A stretch of 64,000 bases of DNA from NCBI GenBank assembly GCA_905182995.1, contig CAJJDP010000166.1, positions 1 through 64,000 of the forward strand, read 5' to 3'. Position numbers and translations under genes: made by a program. Source of the DNA: Paramecium octaurelia. Its lineage: Eukaryota; Ciliophora; Oligohymenophorea; Peniculida; Parameciidae. Numbering within the stretch: the first letter of the stretch is position 1; each line of letters opens with the position of its first letter. Shown here in pieces: positions 41,840 through 54,394 of the stretch. The notes under the pieces are model-generated. The model searched no databases. It saw only the letters and a list, made by a program, of their open reading frames with translations, and was not told the origin of the DNA.

Positions 41840-44800
41840 TCATTTTTAATCTTTTTTCTTCTTCTATTTTAGGAATTCTTTCCTTAAAGCTGCATCATTT
41901 CTCTGGGACTGTTCCAACCTTTCCTTCTCCACCTATGCCTTATTCATGTCACCAGCAATCATACAAATTCTGTCCGTTCTCTTAGTATGATCCGATTCCA
42001 AGTTCGATTTCAATATCTGCATCGCAAATGGTTTGATCACTCTGGCATCCCAATATCTGATCCCATCGAAATCGGCGAAACCCATGTAACTCCCAAACAA
42101 TTTACTGAGCACAGTCTTCCCTTACTTGATTTCCCCTTCGAAGTAATCCGTTGGCTTGTTCTTCACCTTGCCCAATTAGACGATGCAATTTAAATCTAAT
42201 CATAAACTCATTAAGTACTGTTGGCTTCATCCACAAAAGAAAGAGCTCCTTAAGATTCATTCTTCATTGTTCCAAAGAATGTTCCTGAATAATGCTCAGA
42301 TGAAAAAGTACACACTATCTTTTGATCCGGGAATTAGATTGTTCTTTTCCCATGATTCAATATAGTCAATGAATTTAAACCAGCTTTTGCTTCATAGAGA
42401 GAATATCCGAAAAATTTGTAAGATTTCTTGGGTCCACAAACTAGAAAATAAGACAAGGGAGGATGATGAGATATCTATAGAATAGGATCTTTATATTCGT
42501 ACCTATTCACAAAATAGTTAGGTGCCGTCTTCGTAGCCACCCTCAAAGGTTTCACCCAAGATTGGATTGAGAGGTTTAAGAAATGAATTAGCCTAAATGT
42601 AATTAGATATAAGAGCAACTATACTAAGTTTCATTCTTTCTAATGGCTTTTAAAGAGAAGCAGCCTTGTTCATGTACAAAGGAAAGAGAATTGTTTACAT
42701 AAATGTTTTTTCTAGGGCAGATTTAGGAATCATAGCTTTGATCTACAATAGTAAAAACGAATCAATTACTGGAAATGAAACTGTTGTCAAATTGAAATTT
42801 CCACTGAGCAATTTCTGACCCACCTACTTGATCATGTTCTTTCCCACACTTCTTGCCAAATCAATTATTTTTTCATCCTAACAAGCCGTCCCTCCTTTCT
42901 TATGAGCCTAAGGAACTCTATACTCGTCCTTGTAATCAACCTTCTTGAAATTCAAAGCATAATTCATAATTGTATTATAATCCCTATGATTGCAATGTTC
43001 TACCTCATCGAAAACAATCGAAACCTTAACAAGATCGATTTCATCTGAGTCCTCCTCCTAATTCTACTCTGTCTTACTGGGTTTATGCTAAAGTAGTTAC
43101 TGCTCCTGCTTCACCACTACCTACTATTACTCCTCACACTGCATCTTACTGCAATTGTTGCTCAATTGATTATCAGATGCTTCCTATTTATTATTAGTGC
43201 CATTTCCATTCTCATTGACATCCTAATTATCATTCTTGTCCTCATCCGCTTGCTTCTACTCATTAATTTCATTGGCATAATTGACTGCACCTTCAAACCC
43301 ATTCCCTTGAAAACCACTAACGAACTGCACTTTTGGACTCTAATCTGCTACACCATTGGCTTATCTCCTCATGTGGACTAAAATGTGGATGTATATATAT
43401 ACTCAATTACCTTTGATACTCTTAGCTATTTGCACACCTGAGCCCACTCCTCCACTTTCTTCGCTAATATCATCAAATTTAAATGAACTCTGTTTTTGAG
43501 CACTTCCCTTATTGGGAGATGATTAATTATTCATCACGAAGACTTGTGTTTGTTATTTGCTTACTATAATGAATTCTTTGGTTTCATCATCTTGATTGTT
43601 CATGTTTTTGAAGTTCTTTTTATAAAACTCAAGAGCATTATTGGATAACAATTTGTCACCGTCTAGATCATTTTGGTCATCCACATACTGTGCTGAAAAC
43701 ATACTGCCTTGTATTAGGGCATAATCAGCCACATTCAATTTGGAGGTATGAATGTAGATTTTGACATTGTCATTTTTGGCTATATCGATGTATTCAGTTT
43801 GATTGAATTCAGCGACGTCAGTCTTCAATTTCAATAACTGTCCTTTGCCAGACGGGATCACCTTCTTTTTGGAGAATTTGACCAATTTGAATATGGCCTG
43901 ATGGAGTACTTTAGGATTTCTAATTATATTCGGAACATAAATTACTAAAAATTATCGAATAGGATGATGTCTATGGTTTGGGTGGATGGATTGAATATGA
44001 TTCCCAGGATCTCGTGTTGTTTGTAGAAGGATCCAATGATGCCGCCCAGCAATTCAATATTGCTTATTAATAAATTAAAACCACTGTCATTCTTTAACAA
44101 ATAATTATTGTTGTTGTTTATGGACCAATCATTTAAAGACACAACCACTCCTGTAGTCAGCTTAAATTCATTGCCGTCTATCTTCACGAGACCTATTCCC
44201 AAAAGTGCATAAAAGGCCTTTACGTTTTGCATTTTCGACGAGAAACAAATCTGCAAATATCCTAAAATCTTATCATAGTTTTCGTTTTCGTCAATCATCA
44301 ATTTAAAAACTCGCCCTTTCGCTGTTCTCACATATATCACTGACTTAAATTATAAAGTGCCACATTACTTTCTAATCATTGGCTTGCTAATAATTCTTTT
44401 TCTTTCTCAAGGATTATTCGCATTTTTGGATCTCAGCTTCATCCCTCACAAAGTCCCCCTTGTTCAAAGAGTAATAATTATTATAACTATTTGATTGTGG
44501 AGTCTTGTAACACAATAACCTACCCTTCCTCAGGTCAAACGAGAAGAAGTAATTGTAAAGAGTTCCCCATTTTATGTACGACACTGCACCTAATTTCCTA
44601 TCAATCTTGATCGCCTTTCATTATGACATAGATCAAATACTTGAGTCTTTGGGAAGGGAGCCTACTTTATGTCCTCGTCGTCCTCCAACTCATAGATCAC
44701 ACGGTTATTTTATTGCATTTATTATTAATATTCATAAACGAGAAGTTAATTAATCTCATCAAGTTCATTCTTCACACTTCAATTTAATCAAACTCAACCT

Positions 44801-44867
44801 TCCAAAACCGTTATTCCTAGTAATCAATATATTCCGTGCACTACTTTTCGATCTCTCTCCCCATCAT
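41840..44867 (-). CDS. oxysterol-binding-related protein with N-terminal PH-like region
   Basis: Read as one gene of 936 residues. Introns: 44770-44798, 44615-44640 and 44344-44368 (29, 26, 25 nt, all ending AAG), 43920-43945, 43378-43410, 42743-42769, 42475-42502 and 42196-42218 (26, 33, 27, 28, 23 nt, ending TAG). Residues about 75-182 look PH-like (GTLYNYFFSFDLRKGRLLCYK, VIYVRTAKGRVFKLMID). After an acidic, Gln-rich linker the sterol-binding domain has KLLSGNFNLTTVSFP, NPILGETFEGGY and the signature EQ-ISHHPP at about 732-739 (first residue I instead of V). Such proteins exchange sterols or PI4P between membranes. A 22-nt GTAAGC...CAAG segment at 43543-43564, if spliced, would end a 401-residue protein at TGA 43534-43536 overlapping an ATG at 43532-43534. 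The first intron and the start at 44867 are the least certain parts. Confidence 0.78.
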
Positions 44868-44991
44868 GCAACTCCCAACAGACCTCCGCAAATCATCAGA
44901 AACAGTCGCAGAATCCTTTTCAATTAATAATACTAAAAATAAACTCAAATTTATAAAAGAAAGTGTTTTTTTTATGATATTTATTTCCAAA

Positions 44992-47444
44992 TCATTGAAA
45001 ATCGTATTGTTTATTAGAAATTATCTATTAAAATATCTCAAATTATATTCCACTGTTATTATTGAATATAGGCCTTAAATATTGTTTAGAAATCACCTGC
45101 ACTCTCTACTGGCCATCCAATTTAATAGTCTTCTCTTTGGCCCACTTAAAATCTAGAATCATATTTGTTGAATGATCCTGCTCATTCTACAATGACAACT
45201 ACTGCTGCTGCTTGATCTCCTTCTCAATGTTCTACTTCAATTGCTGTCTTGCTTTCTTTATTTACTCATTGTTCTGAACTCTCTGTTGATTTCTTGCTCC
45301 AAAATGATTGCACTTCTTATCGTCCTCTTGATAGTTCCTCTCCTGCAACATTGTAATCAGGTGGAATCCAGTTATTTTGTGACACAATTATTGTTTGTTG
45401 TTGATAACAATTACGTTTTCCTTCTGATTAAGATTGTAGAAGATTTCCAGATATTGCGAGAATTGCATGTCATTGATTTCAGATGAAATGGGAAACCAAA
45501 ACTGAATATTCTTTTGGTATATTCTTTTTTCTATTTTCTTCTTGTTCAGTAACTGTTCAAAATTGTCATTATCGAACTCCGATTTGCTCAGGATGATCAA
45601 TTTGACATCTAATTGTAAGGGGAGAGAAATGATCTAATCCAATTAACTAATCCTTTGGGGATCCTAGTAATCCATTAAAAAGATGATCAAATATTGATTC
45701 TTAATAATAAACATAATTGCATACCTCCTACGAGACCACTATTTTATCCAGTTTCTCTTGATACTGCGAAGTTTCATCCACTGAAGTTGAATTAATAAAT
45801 GAAATCTGGTAAACATCACAGATCGGTGAGTATTCCTCATTTAAATTCCACTTATCCAGCATTATTTGACTTGTGATTTTGTTCACTATTTCTTGATCAG
45901 ATTTTCGAGTCAAACACTTCAGCAGTTATTTGGCTTAAAAGAAGATCTACTGCTTTTTGGGTTGAGCAAGATTCGTGATTCTGAAATTATCATAAAACTT
46001 GATCATCTTCCATTTATACTTGTAATTCTGGAAGTTCTGATTTTGAATATTGAATTGACTATTGATGATCTCATCGCCAAGACTCCATTGGACATGCAAG
46101 ATGGAATTGATAATAATTTACACTTAATTAACATCTTGATCCTTGAATATTTATTGCAAGATCTAATAGATACGTTCCTTATCTGGCAATTGGAATTTTG
46201 AGGATTACTTAACAATCAATGTGTCATAAGAGGCCTTCTTGATGATGGTCAATATATCTTGAGTCTTGCTCTCGATTTCGTTGGCATTTTGCAATTTCAA
46301 TTGGGAAGGCATGTAGATTTTCTATTGCAATTTCAAATCTTTATAAATCTTCTGGGTTGACAGTTTCAATTTGAAATATTGAGAGAACTAGGAAGATTTC
46401 AATTAAAGTGCTTAAATTAGTTCCTTGATCATGATCTGCTTAATTGACTTGTAGATTTATTAATCGATGTGTTTTTTATCTTGCAGAGACTTTTGAGTAT
46501 GAAATTGCAGGCCTTTGTTGTTGAATTCATTGATTTCTGTTATTTTGTAATTCTGAATTGTGATTATGGATGTGTTGGTGGATATCTGAGATTGGGTTGA
46601 ATCCAAAAAATTGAAAATGAGAGTACCATCATCCCAAAACTACTCCTGATCCTCTTAATTTAAGAATTGAGTAAGTATTCTGGAATGAGAATCAGAATTC
46701 TAGTTTTTCTTTTGTTTTTTGATGACTTTGGTGTAAAGATTGATAATAGTATTGTATCGATCTTCCTTGTCATCGACGCCAATTATTACTGAATAACTAG
46801 GGATTATAGAGATGATACTTTTGAAATGAATTGGTCTCAATGAATAGATTAATATGTTGGTTATCATTGTTGTCATCATAACGAAATACAAGCAAAAAGG
46901 GTTGATTGAGATCTTTAATGAATTACAAAAGTGCATAACCAATATCAGTCTGATTGATGACGATTATTACGATGGTGGGATCTATTTGGATCCTGGAGAT
47001 CTGATTATTGTAAAATCTTAGATTCAATTATTTGGGGAACAGATCACCTACTCTAAGCAGAGCTTGATACTTGAGACCCACTTTGTTGATTAGAGTATTC
47101 AATTTGTAATCTTGGAATCTAATTAGGAATTCGGATGTCTTTATGTAGATCTCTCTCAGCTGATTCGTGAGGACTGGGATCAAGTAGATATTGTTATTGA
47201 AGGGGGAGTGGATGTCTTATTAAATGACGGTTTGCAATTCCTTTAGATAGGGTCTACAGGGAGAGATAATGATGAATTGATACATGAATTTGATTTCAAT
47301 AGTTTTCGAAATCACAATTTAACTTTCTTGGAATCCCAAGAGTGTCAATTACTCTATTAGGAATGCTTCAAAATTGGATTTGTTGGATTGATGGAATGGT
47401 TCGATGGGTCCAGATATGTATCCAGAAGCATTCATACATCCCAT
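44992..47444 (-). CDS. large unrecognised protein, 801 residues
   Basis: Introns at 46797-46818 (22 nt, TAG) and 45700-45724 (25 nt, AAG); TGA at 44992-44994. The N-terminus is MGCMNASGYISGPIEPF. Then come alternating strand and helix segments (IVIIVINQTDIGYALLQFI, LLVFRYDDNNDNQHI), a helical middle, and a late mixed domain (YLIIFLMDYQDPQRI, LDVKLIILSKSEFDND) before a Gln-rich coiled segment. I recognise no family. There is no signal peptide and no membrane span. An alternative last intron (GTG start, 23 nt) would move the stop to 45038. It starts 69 bases from the divergent proteasome gene, so the two may share a promoter. Confidence 0.7.
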
Positions 47445-47513
47445 TAGTATAATATATTATAAATTATAAATTAATACTTATGTGACTTAATTTAAATATT
47501 ATCTTTAAAAAAA
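47445..47513. promoter_or_regulatory. 69-bp divergent intergenic region
   Basis: Only 69 AT-rich bases separate the ATG of the unrecognised minus-strand gene from that of the proteasome gene, so both promoters must lie here or within coding sequence. No defined motif can be named. Confidence 0.4.
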
Positions 47514-48338
47514 ATGAGTGGAAGCATGTATGACTTATCAGTAGCCACATATTCCCAGGAGGGACGTATCTATTAGGTGGAATATGCAACAAAGGCAGTT
47601 GAAAATTCAGAGTAAATTTTCAATTAATCTAATTAGGACTGTGATCGGAGTCAAGTGTAAAGATGGAGTCATTCTGGCTGCAGAGAAGTAAAAGTTCTCC
47701 AGATTGTTGGAAGACAACACGAACAAGAGAATCTATAATATCGACACTTAAACTGGAATGGCTCTATGCGGCAAATTGCCAGATGGAAGAAACATCTTAT
47801 AAAGAGCAAAAGCAGAGTCATCTCAATATTAAGACATGTATGCTATTCCAGCATCTGCCAATGTGTTGTCAGATAGAGTGGCACAATATGTCCATGCCTA
47901 CACTATGTATTCTGGAGCGAGACCCTTCGGATCTGCAAGTATCAACTCCTCTCTATTATTCAGCATTCATTGCCAGTTACAACACTTTCGATGGCTATGA
48001 GTTGTACATGATTGAACCCTCAGGAAACAAGTATGCCTATCATGCCTGCACTCATGGAAAAGGTAGAGCCATTTGCAAGTCTGAATTTGAAAGAAGAAGT
48101 TTCAAAGACCTTACCTGTCAAGAAGCCTTGGTCTACATTGCTAAGATGTAATCCATATTCTCTAATTGTCAGGTTGATACTAGCACATGAGGAATTCAAA
48201 GAGAAGAAATACGAATACGAAATGACTTGGATCACTGATAACAACGGTCGTAAACACCAAAGTGTCCCTCAAGATTTGATTAATAACGCTGTATAATAAG
48301 CTGAATAATTAATTGAACAAGATTAAATGGGAGAATGA
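47514..48338 (+). CDS. PSMA3: 20S proteasome subunit alpha 7 (PSMA3 type)
   Basis: 249 residues; three 25-nt introns at 47612-47636 (TAG), 47939-47963 (CAG) and 48148-48172 (CAG). The alpha-subunit signature follows the start: MSGSMYDLSVATYSQEGRIY and VEYATKAVENS. Then come VIGVKCKDGVILAAEK, NKRIYNID, ARPFGSATFIASY and LYMIEPSG, as in alpha 7 of other eukaryotes, and an acidic tail (EQDQMGE). Alpha subunits form the outer rings of the 20S core and gate substrate entry; they lack the catalytic N-terminal Thr. Without the second intron the frame breaks inside the conserved SYxxxDG block. Stop is TGA 48336-48338. Confidence 0.93.
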
Positions 48339-48829
48339 TCATATATCTACATAAAGACAACCATAAATTAGTATTCATTGTTTAGACTATTCGACTTTAC
48401 ATTCTTCTTTCATCTCTATAATGGTGGTTTATCATGTACAAATTTAATTCGCCTTTTAATTTCTATCCATGTATTGAATTCATCAAATCTAGATTATGAA
48501 TTCTATTTAAGATTCTATTTTATTTCCATTAAAGAATTTAGTAGATTACAATATTTAATAACATTTTGAATTTATCTCACTTTCTCTTTGTTATACAATA
48601 TATTAGTATATTAGTATAACTAAAATTTTTAATTTATAGATCTTCTTGAAAGAATATGTGTGAAGAAATAATTCATATCAAACGGTTTAATATTTATATT
48701 ACAATAATATACATATAGCCAAATCTAGAAACAATAAATCCATAAAAGTTTAATTTTATTTAATAGATAAATTAGATTATAACAAATATAGTTTTGTATT
48801 TTTAAAATGAAACAAATATATTATTTAAT
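48339..48829. other. intergenic, nothing recognised
   Basis: AT-rich spacer between two plus-strand genes. No feature seen. Confidence 0.5.
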
Positions 48830-49663
48830 ATGAAATTTTCATTCTTGAAACATAATTTAACCGAGCTCATTAATAAGGCAGAACAACTAGATTCGCCAAG
48901 CTCTATTATAAAGAAATTCGGGCCTTACCTAATGACTAGTTTATTTAATCAAAAATTATAAGAGAGTCAGGAAGTCATTAATTACATGGAGAGGAATATT
49001 GATAAAAGTACATTCATTCGAAACTTTACACACGATCCTCATGCTAAAAATTGGAGAACTAATTATAGGAAATCAATAGAAAGTTTAGCTTGTTCAATAA
49101 TAGTTGATAATCACAATATCATTGATAAGCATTACGCAAATACATTAAAGGAAGAATAAATTACTTTAGCAGAGGCACTACCATTAGCGTATACTTTAGT
49201 TATTCAAAAATTAAAAAAGTGGAATATCATAAATGAATAAGAAGTCTTGCAAAGATTAAACTACTTACTCACTACATATAAATATGAACAATAAAAGATG
49301 AATATAAACATTCTATATCAAAAATACTTCCTATCTGATCTTGGATTGCATTATCCAGAATTTCTAGCTTATTCATAAGGTAAGATCTTTTGTACAGAAC
49401 TGCCCTTAGATTACTTTATAGGATAAATGAAAACAGAGTATACTGATTTCTTTATAGAAAATAACTCTTTGATTGATTTAAAGATAGGAGATTCAGTGTA
49501 TGTATTTATGTACCCAGAGGAATTTGAAAATTAAAGTATTAAAGCATTTTTGTTAAAATATGTCAGAATCAAGAGACTGTAAGAATTCTACTCTAATATT
49601 CATGTTGTTTGGTGTTATAAAGGAATGAAAAAAGAAGAGTTAATTGATGCAATTAGTGTCTGA
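48830..49663 (+). CDS. hypothetical protein, 277 residues
   Basis: Intronless frame from ATG 48830 to TGA 49661-49663. The sequence is soluble-looking and mostly helical up to about residue 190 (ELINKAEQLDSPSSIIKKFG, LAYTLVIQKLKKWNIINEQE), then a mixed part (IDLKIGDSVYVFMYPEEF, FYSNIHVVWCYKGMKKEEL). No catalytic motif, signal peptide or repeat that I can name. Frame quality and codon use look like a real gene. Confidence 0.75.
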
Positions 49664-50091
49664 GAGCTTGTTTTTATAATATATATTAATAATCAAGAAA
49701 AATAAAATATGTAAAATTATGAATATATTCTTCACTTACATATAATTTAAAAATAATCAGATTTAACTCAACAAGTATTTTAATAATAATCAATTTCTAT
49801 ATTTAATATTATGTAAGTGTAAATATCAAATTGTAATTTACAATTAAAAGGATCAAATGCTAACTAAAGAAAACTTAAGTAAGTTAACTTCCATGAGTAC
49901 TGAATACAATCAAAATTGTATTATTTATAAAGAAGCCTACAACTATGAAAGCTACTATAGGGAAGAATGATTATTTTGAAAATGATTAAAAATAGTCTTA
50001 ATTTTAAGGGGAAGCATTTGATAAATAAAAAAATGAGGAAATGGCTGAAATTATTATTATTTTATAATTGTTTCAAATAGTATTGATTTTA
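49664..50091. other. intergenic between convergent genes
   Basis: AT-rich, no gene recognised. Confidence 0.5.
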
Positions 50092-50980
<889 letters not shown>

Positions 50981-51007
50981 TGTGTTAATATTATAAATTA
51001 ATATCAA

Positions 51008-51625
51008 TCATGCGTGCTATTATTGTACTCTCTCATATTATTCACTCGCTCGGTCTAACTAATAGAGTTTCCTTCTCAGCATAACACATTGATGTTGCAA
51101 TTCCTCCCTTTCTCTTAAAATCGCCAAAATCAAATTGGTAGGAATCCTCAACAATTAAGCTTCGTTGCTTTCTACCAAAATGTTAAAGCACTCCTCATAT
51201 GAACTTATCATTTAAACTATTGTCGAATGATGATAATGTTCAAAGATTCTCTGGTAATCTGTCGATTTCCTCATCTAACTATCCTACTTTCTGTAAGAAT
51301 AACTAAAGTCAAATTAGTTTTGAACTAATTTTTGAGTACTATCAGCTTGATTTTCTACTTAAGTACCCTTGGTCAAAGTGGTATGCCCATCAGAACTCAA
51401 TTTTTAATGCTAGGACTTTTTGATAGGCGTTTCCTAATTCGGCTTATGAAGAGGCAATATGTGAGGTTCGATATGCATTGCGATAGGCTTTGACAATTAC
51501 CTAATATTTTAGATTGATTGTTGTAATTTAGATTAGAAGATTGATGATTTGATTTAGGATTGAACTTCTAAGTTGTTCAAGATCATGATTTCTGATTGAT
51601 CTCTTTCTTTAACTAAACTATTCAT
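51008..51625 (-). CDS. hypothetical protein, 205 residues, coiled-coil ends
   Basis: Intronless minus-strand frame (ATG 51625, TGA 51008-51010), lying just 27 bases upstream of the tubulin acetyltransferase start. The N-terminal 45 residues and the last 60 are helical with heptads (ILAILREREELQHQC, RRKLYQLDRASEQYERV). The middle is polar and Pro/Ser/Lys-rich with a FDFSYSYRKQDSQ piece. No family recognised. The close tandem position with MEC17 does not by itself imply a shared role. Confidence 0.7.
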
Positions 51626-52267
51626 AAGTTGTAAGTAGTAATTTATTATATAATTTTATAATTAAAATTAATCAGATATATATGTTTATGAAACAAATTT
51701 GAATTTTTCAGTGTGGATGTACTAATTTGAGTAAGCCATACACAATAATATTTGTTATTTTTTGATGCCAATCTTCTTGATCTAACCATTGCAAATAAAT
51801 AAGACTAGTCTGCAATAGAATAAATTCATATTACAGGATGGCCAAAATGAGATTTTAAACCACTTAAGAGCAGTCATTATTATGATTTAACTTGTATGCA
51901 TTAGAAAATATATGTAAACGATGATTATAGGCTTCATTAGATATTTTTATTTTAATATCATGATTTCATTCTATCTTTTAGATTGTAGTTTCGTCTATAC
52001 AGAAACTGGCTTTATTTTATTCATGTTTATTATCATTTTATTTATTTCTTATTAGAATTTCTCATTTAGTAACTAAGTTATTACTGGAATACCATAAAAT
52101 TCATATTCAGAATCACAAATCTGCTGGAATTCTAAGCATTCAGTATAGAATTGGATGATATTTATTGAGTATCTTTAAGTAAACTTCAAAAAATAAACTA
52201 TTTTATAATATAAATATGATTCTTAAAGTAATAAATAATAGAATCAGTAATAATAATTAAATTTTAT
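51626..52267. other. intergenic between divergent genes
   Basis: About 640 bases, AT-rich. Nothing recognised. Confidence 0.5.
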
Positions 52268-52833
52268 ATGAGTGCAATTAGATTAATACGACCATCATTT
52301 GGATCCTCTTAAGAGATTTAGATCAATCCTTCTTGTTCTTTCACTCCAAAATAGACTAAATCTCAAACTTTCATTTAAATGAAAATCAAAAGTACACCTT
52401 CCGGGAGTAAAAATTCATCATTGGCCAAATTAAACTCTCCTTATTAGCCTCATCAAAAAAGTTAATTCTCCATTAAAACTCATTGTGATTCATAGGACAT
52501 CCAATCTATACTAAAAGGATGCACGAGGATCTTGAAAGAGATTCAAGAGAGTTCTTTAAATAGTTAAAGTGAGGTTGTCTTACTTGATGTAAAGGATAGG
52601 ATGCATAACATTGAAAATATAATAGAAGAAATGCTAAATCATCAAAATCACAAAAATAATAATTAAAACAAGATCTCCTAATTTATGATGTAAATTATTG
52701 AAGAAAAAAAGCAAAAGTAATAAGCAATTCAATCAGGAGAAAACCTAATTAAATAACAAGCAAATTAAATCTAATAGTTGGTATTATATTAATTAAATAA
52801 TTTTAGAAGAATAGAATTTCTCTTTATTCATGA
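52268..52833 (+). CDS. hypothetical protein, 179 residues
   Basis: ATG 52268, one 26-nt intron at 52781-52806 (GTA...TAG), TGA 52831-52833. The N-terminal half is Ser/Pro/Lys/Gln-rich and probably disordered (SCSFTPKQTKSQTF, STPSGSKNSSLAKLNSPYQP). The second half is helical (SILKGCTRILKEIQESS, MHNIENIIEEMLNHQ) and ends in a Gln-rich helix. No domain recognised. Skipping the intron would keep the frame open to a later TGA with a hydrophobic, AT-rich tail, which looks less natural. Confidence 0.65.
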
Positions 52834-54394
52834 TTTTATAATTGTTTAGTAATGTTTATTATGGAATTACTTAATCTGTTCTTAATTAATATTATTTTCG
52901 TTATTTTTATGAGCTCCATCTTCTTTACTATTTTCAATCTTAATTGTGCTTTATCTAAATATAATAAAATTATATTTATATTTTAAGATTATAAAAATAA
53001 TGATAAATTATAAATTCTTAAGTTCTATAATATGTTCTTGACACTTAGGATGGGCAGTTGTAGTAGTAATTTATCAATGAATAAATTCTCGAATTAAATT
53101 TTTAAAAATGCGAATTCTAGATTAATTTTAACTATTAATTATCAAATTCTATTAAGTTTATGAAATAAAATAACAATTTTTAGGTTATAGCTCTACTCAT
53201 TCTAGAAAACAAAACACGTAAAGTTAATACATCCTATTGTTACATAAAATTTTCCACTTAGATAATCTTGATGATATGATGGCCAATCCAATTACAGATT
53301 ATTTCTATCCTTATATTTTAATCAAATGCGAAAGGATAAATGCAATATTTGGTGCCATTTCTTTGAAAAATTAATTTTATGGAAATTTGATAAGAACAGT
53401 ATGCTAAATTTTTACACAAGAAGGAAATGAGAAACCAACTTCTTCGCAGAGTAAAAAATTATATGAACTTATCAAGAGAAAAAGTTGAGAGAGGAATACC
53501 ATAAAAGAAAAGCACTGAAAATTGATAGAATTTATTTTGATACCATCCTCCATTCTAATATTAAATTTCTACAAAATTTACACCCAGGTAAGTTAGATTA
53601 GAAGAGAATTTAAGTTACTGCAATAATAGAGTTTGTTTTAAACAATAATTTTTCAATTTGATATAATAGAATCATAAAAAGATAAATAAGAAGTTTAAAT
53701 TGATTTAATGTAATGATTAATATAGAGCTATTACAATTCTGTTTTAAATTAGAACCTTGGAGCAGCAATGCATAATATATATAATAAAGGGAAATTCTAT
53801 TTGTTATTTAAAAATTAGGTACAAATTTTAGAAGAAAATGGAAAATCTATTATAATAATTTCAGTAATTGAATTTCTTTATTTTATGAAGCATTGTATTG
53901 TGAATAGCAGAATAATCTGAAATTAATTAATCAATATAGATTCTGAAACCCTCTCAATCCAAAATTTTTATTTTATAAATATGTTTTCATTTCATTTAGG
54001 AAAAAGAATAAATAAAGATTTCAAAATCATGTTTCATAATTAATAAAAGAGGTTAAAAGGGATTTTTCTTACATATGATTTAAGTAAATACTTTAGAAGC
54101 TCAATATATTCCCTTTATTTATAATAGTTTTAAAATAATTAATTGTTATAAATTTCAATATATGTAAATTAATAATATTAAATATTTAAAATATTTACTT
54201 TGAGGAACATTCTAAATGTTCTAAATAGAACAAATCAGTATATCAGTTCTCATAGTATAAGCTATTGATTATATATTTATATATGACCTATAATGTAGTT
54301 AAAGGATATGATGTAGAAATATTTTATAAGTTGGGATGTTGAAGTTTTAAATTCAATCTTTCTTAAAAAATGTTTATTATTAATTATTTTAGAA
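52834..54394. other. intergenic, nothing recognised
   Basis: About 1.5 kb of AT-rich sequence with frequent TGA on both strands. No protein-like stretch I could support. Confidence 0.45.

Noticed and set aside
43553-44340. Separate small genes on the minus strand between 43.5 and 44.4 kb
   Set aside because: They join through short introns into one PH-like region continuous with the oxysterol-binding domain.
47663-48296. Two independent plus-strand open frames in the proteasome region
   Set aside because: They are out-of-frame or partial readings of the spliced alpha 7 gene under the standard code.
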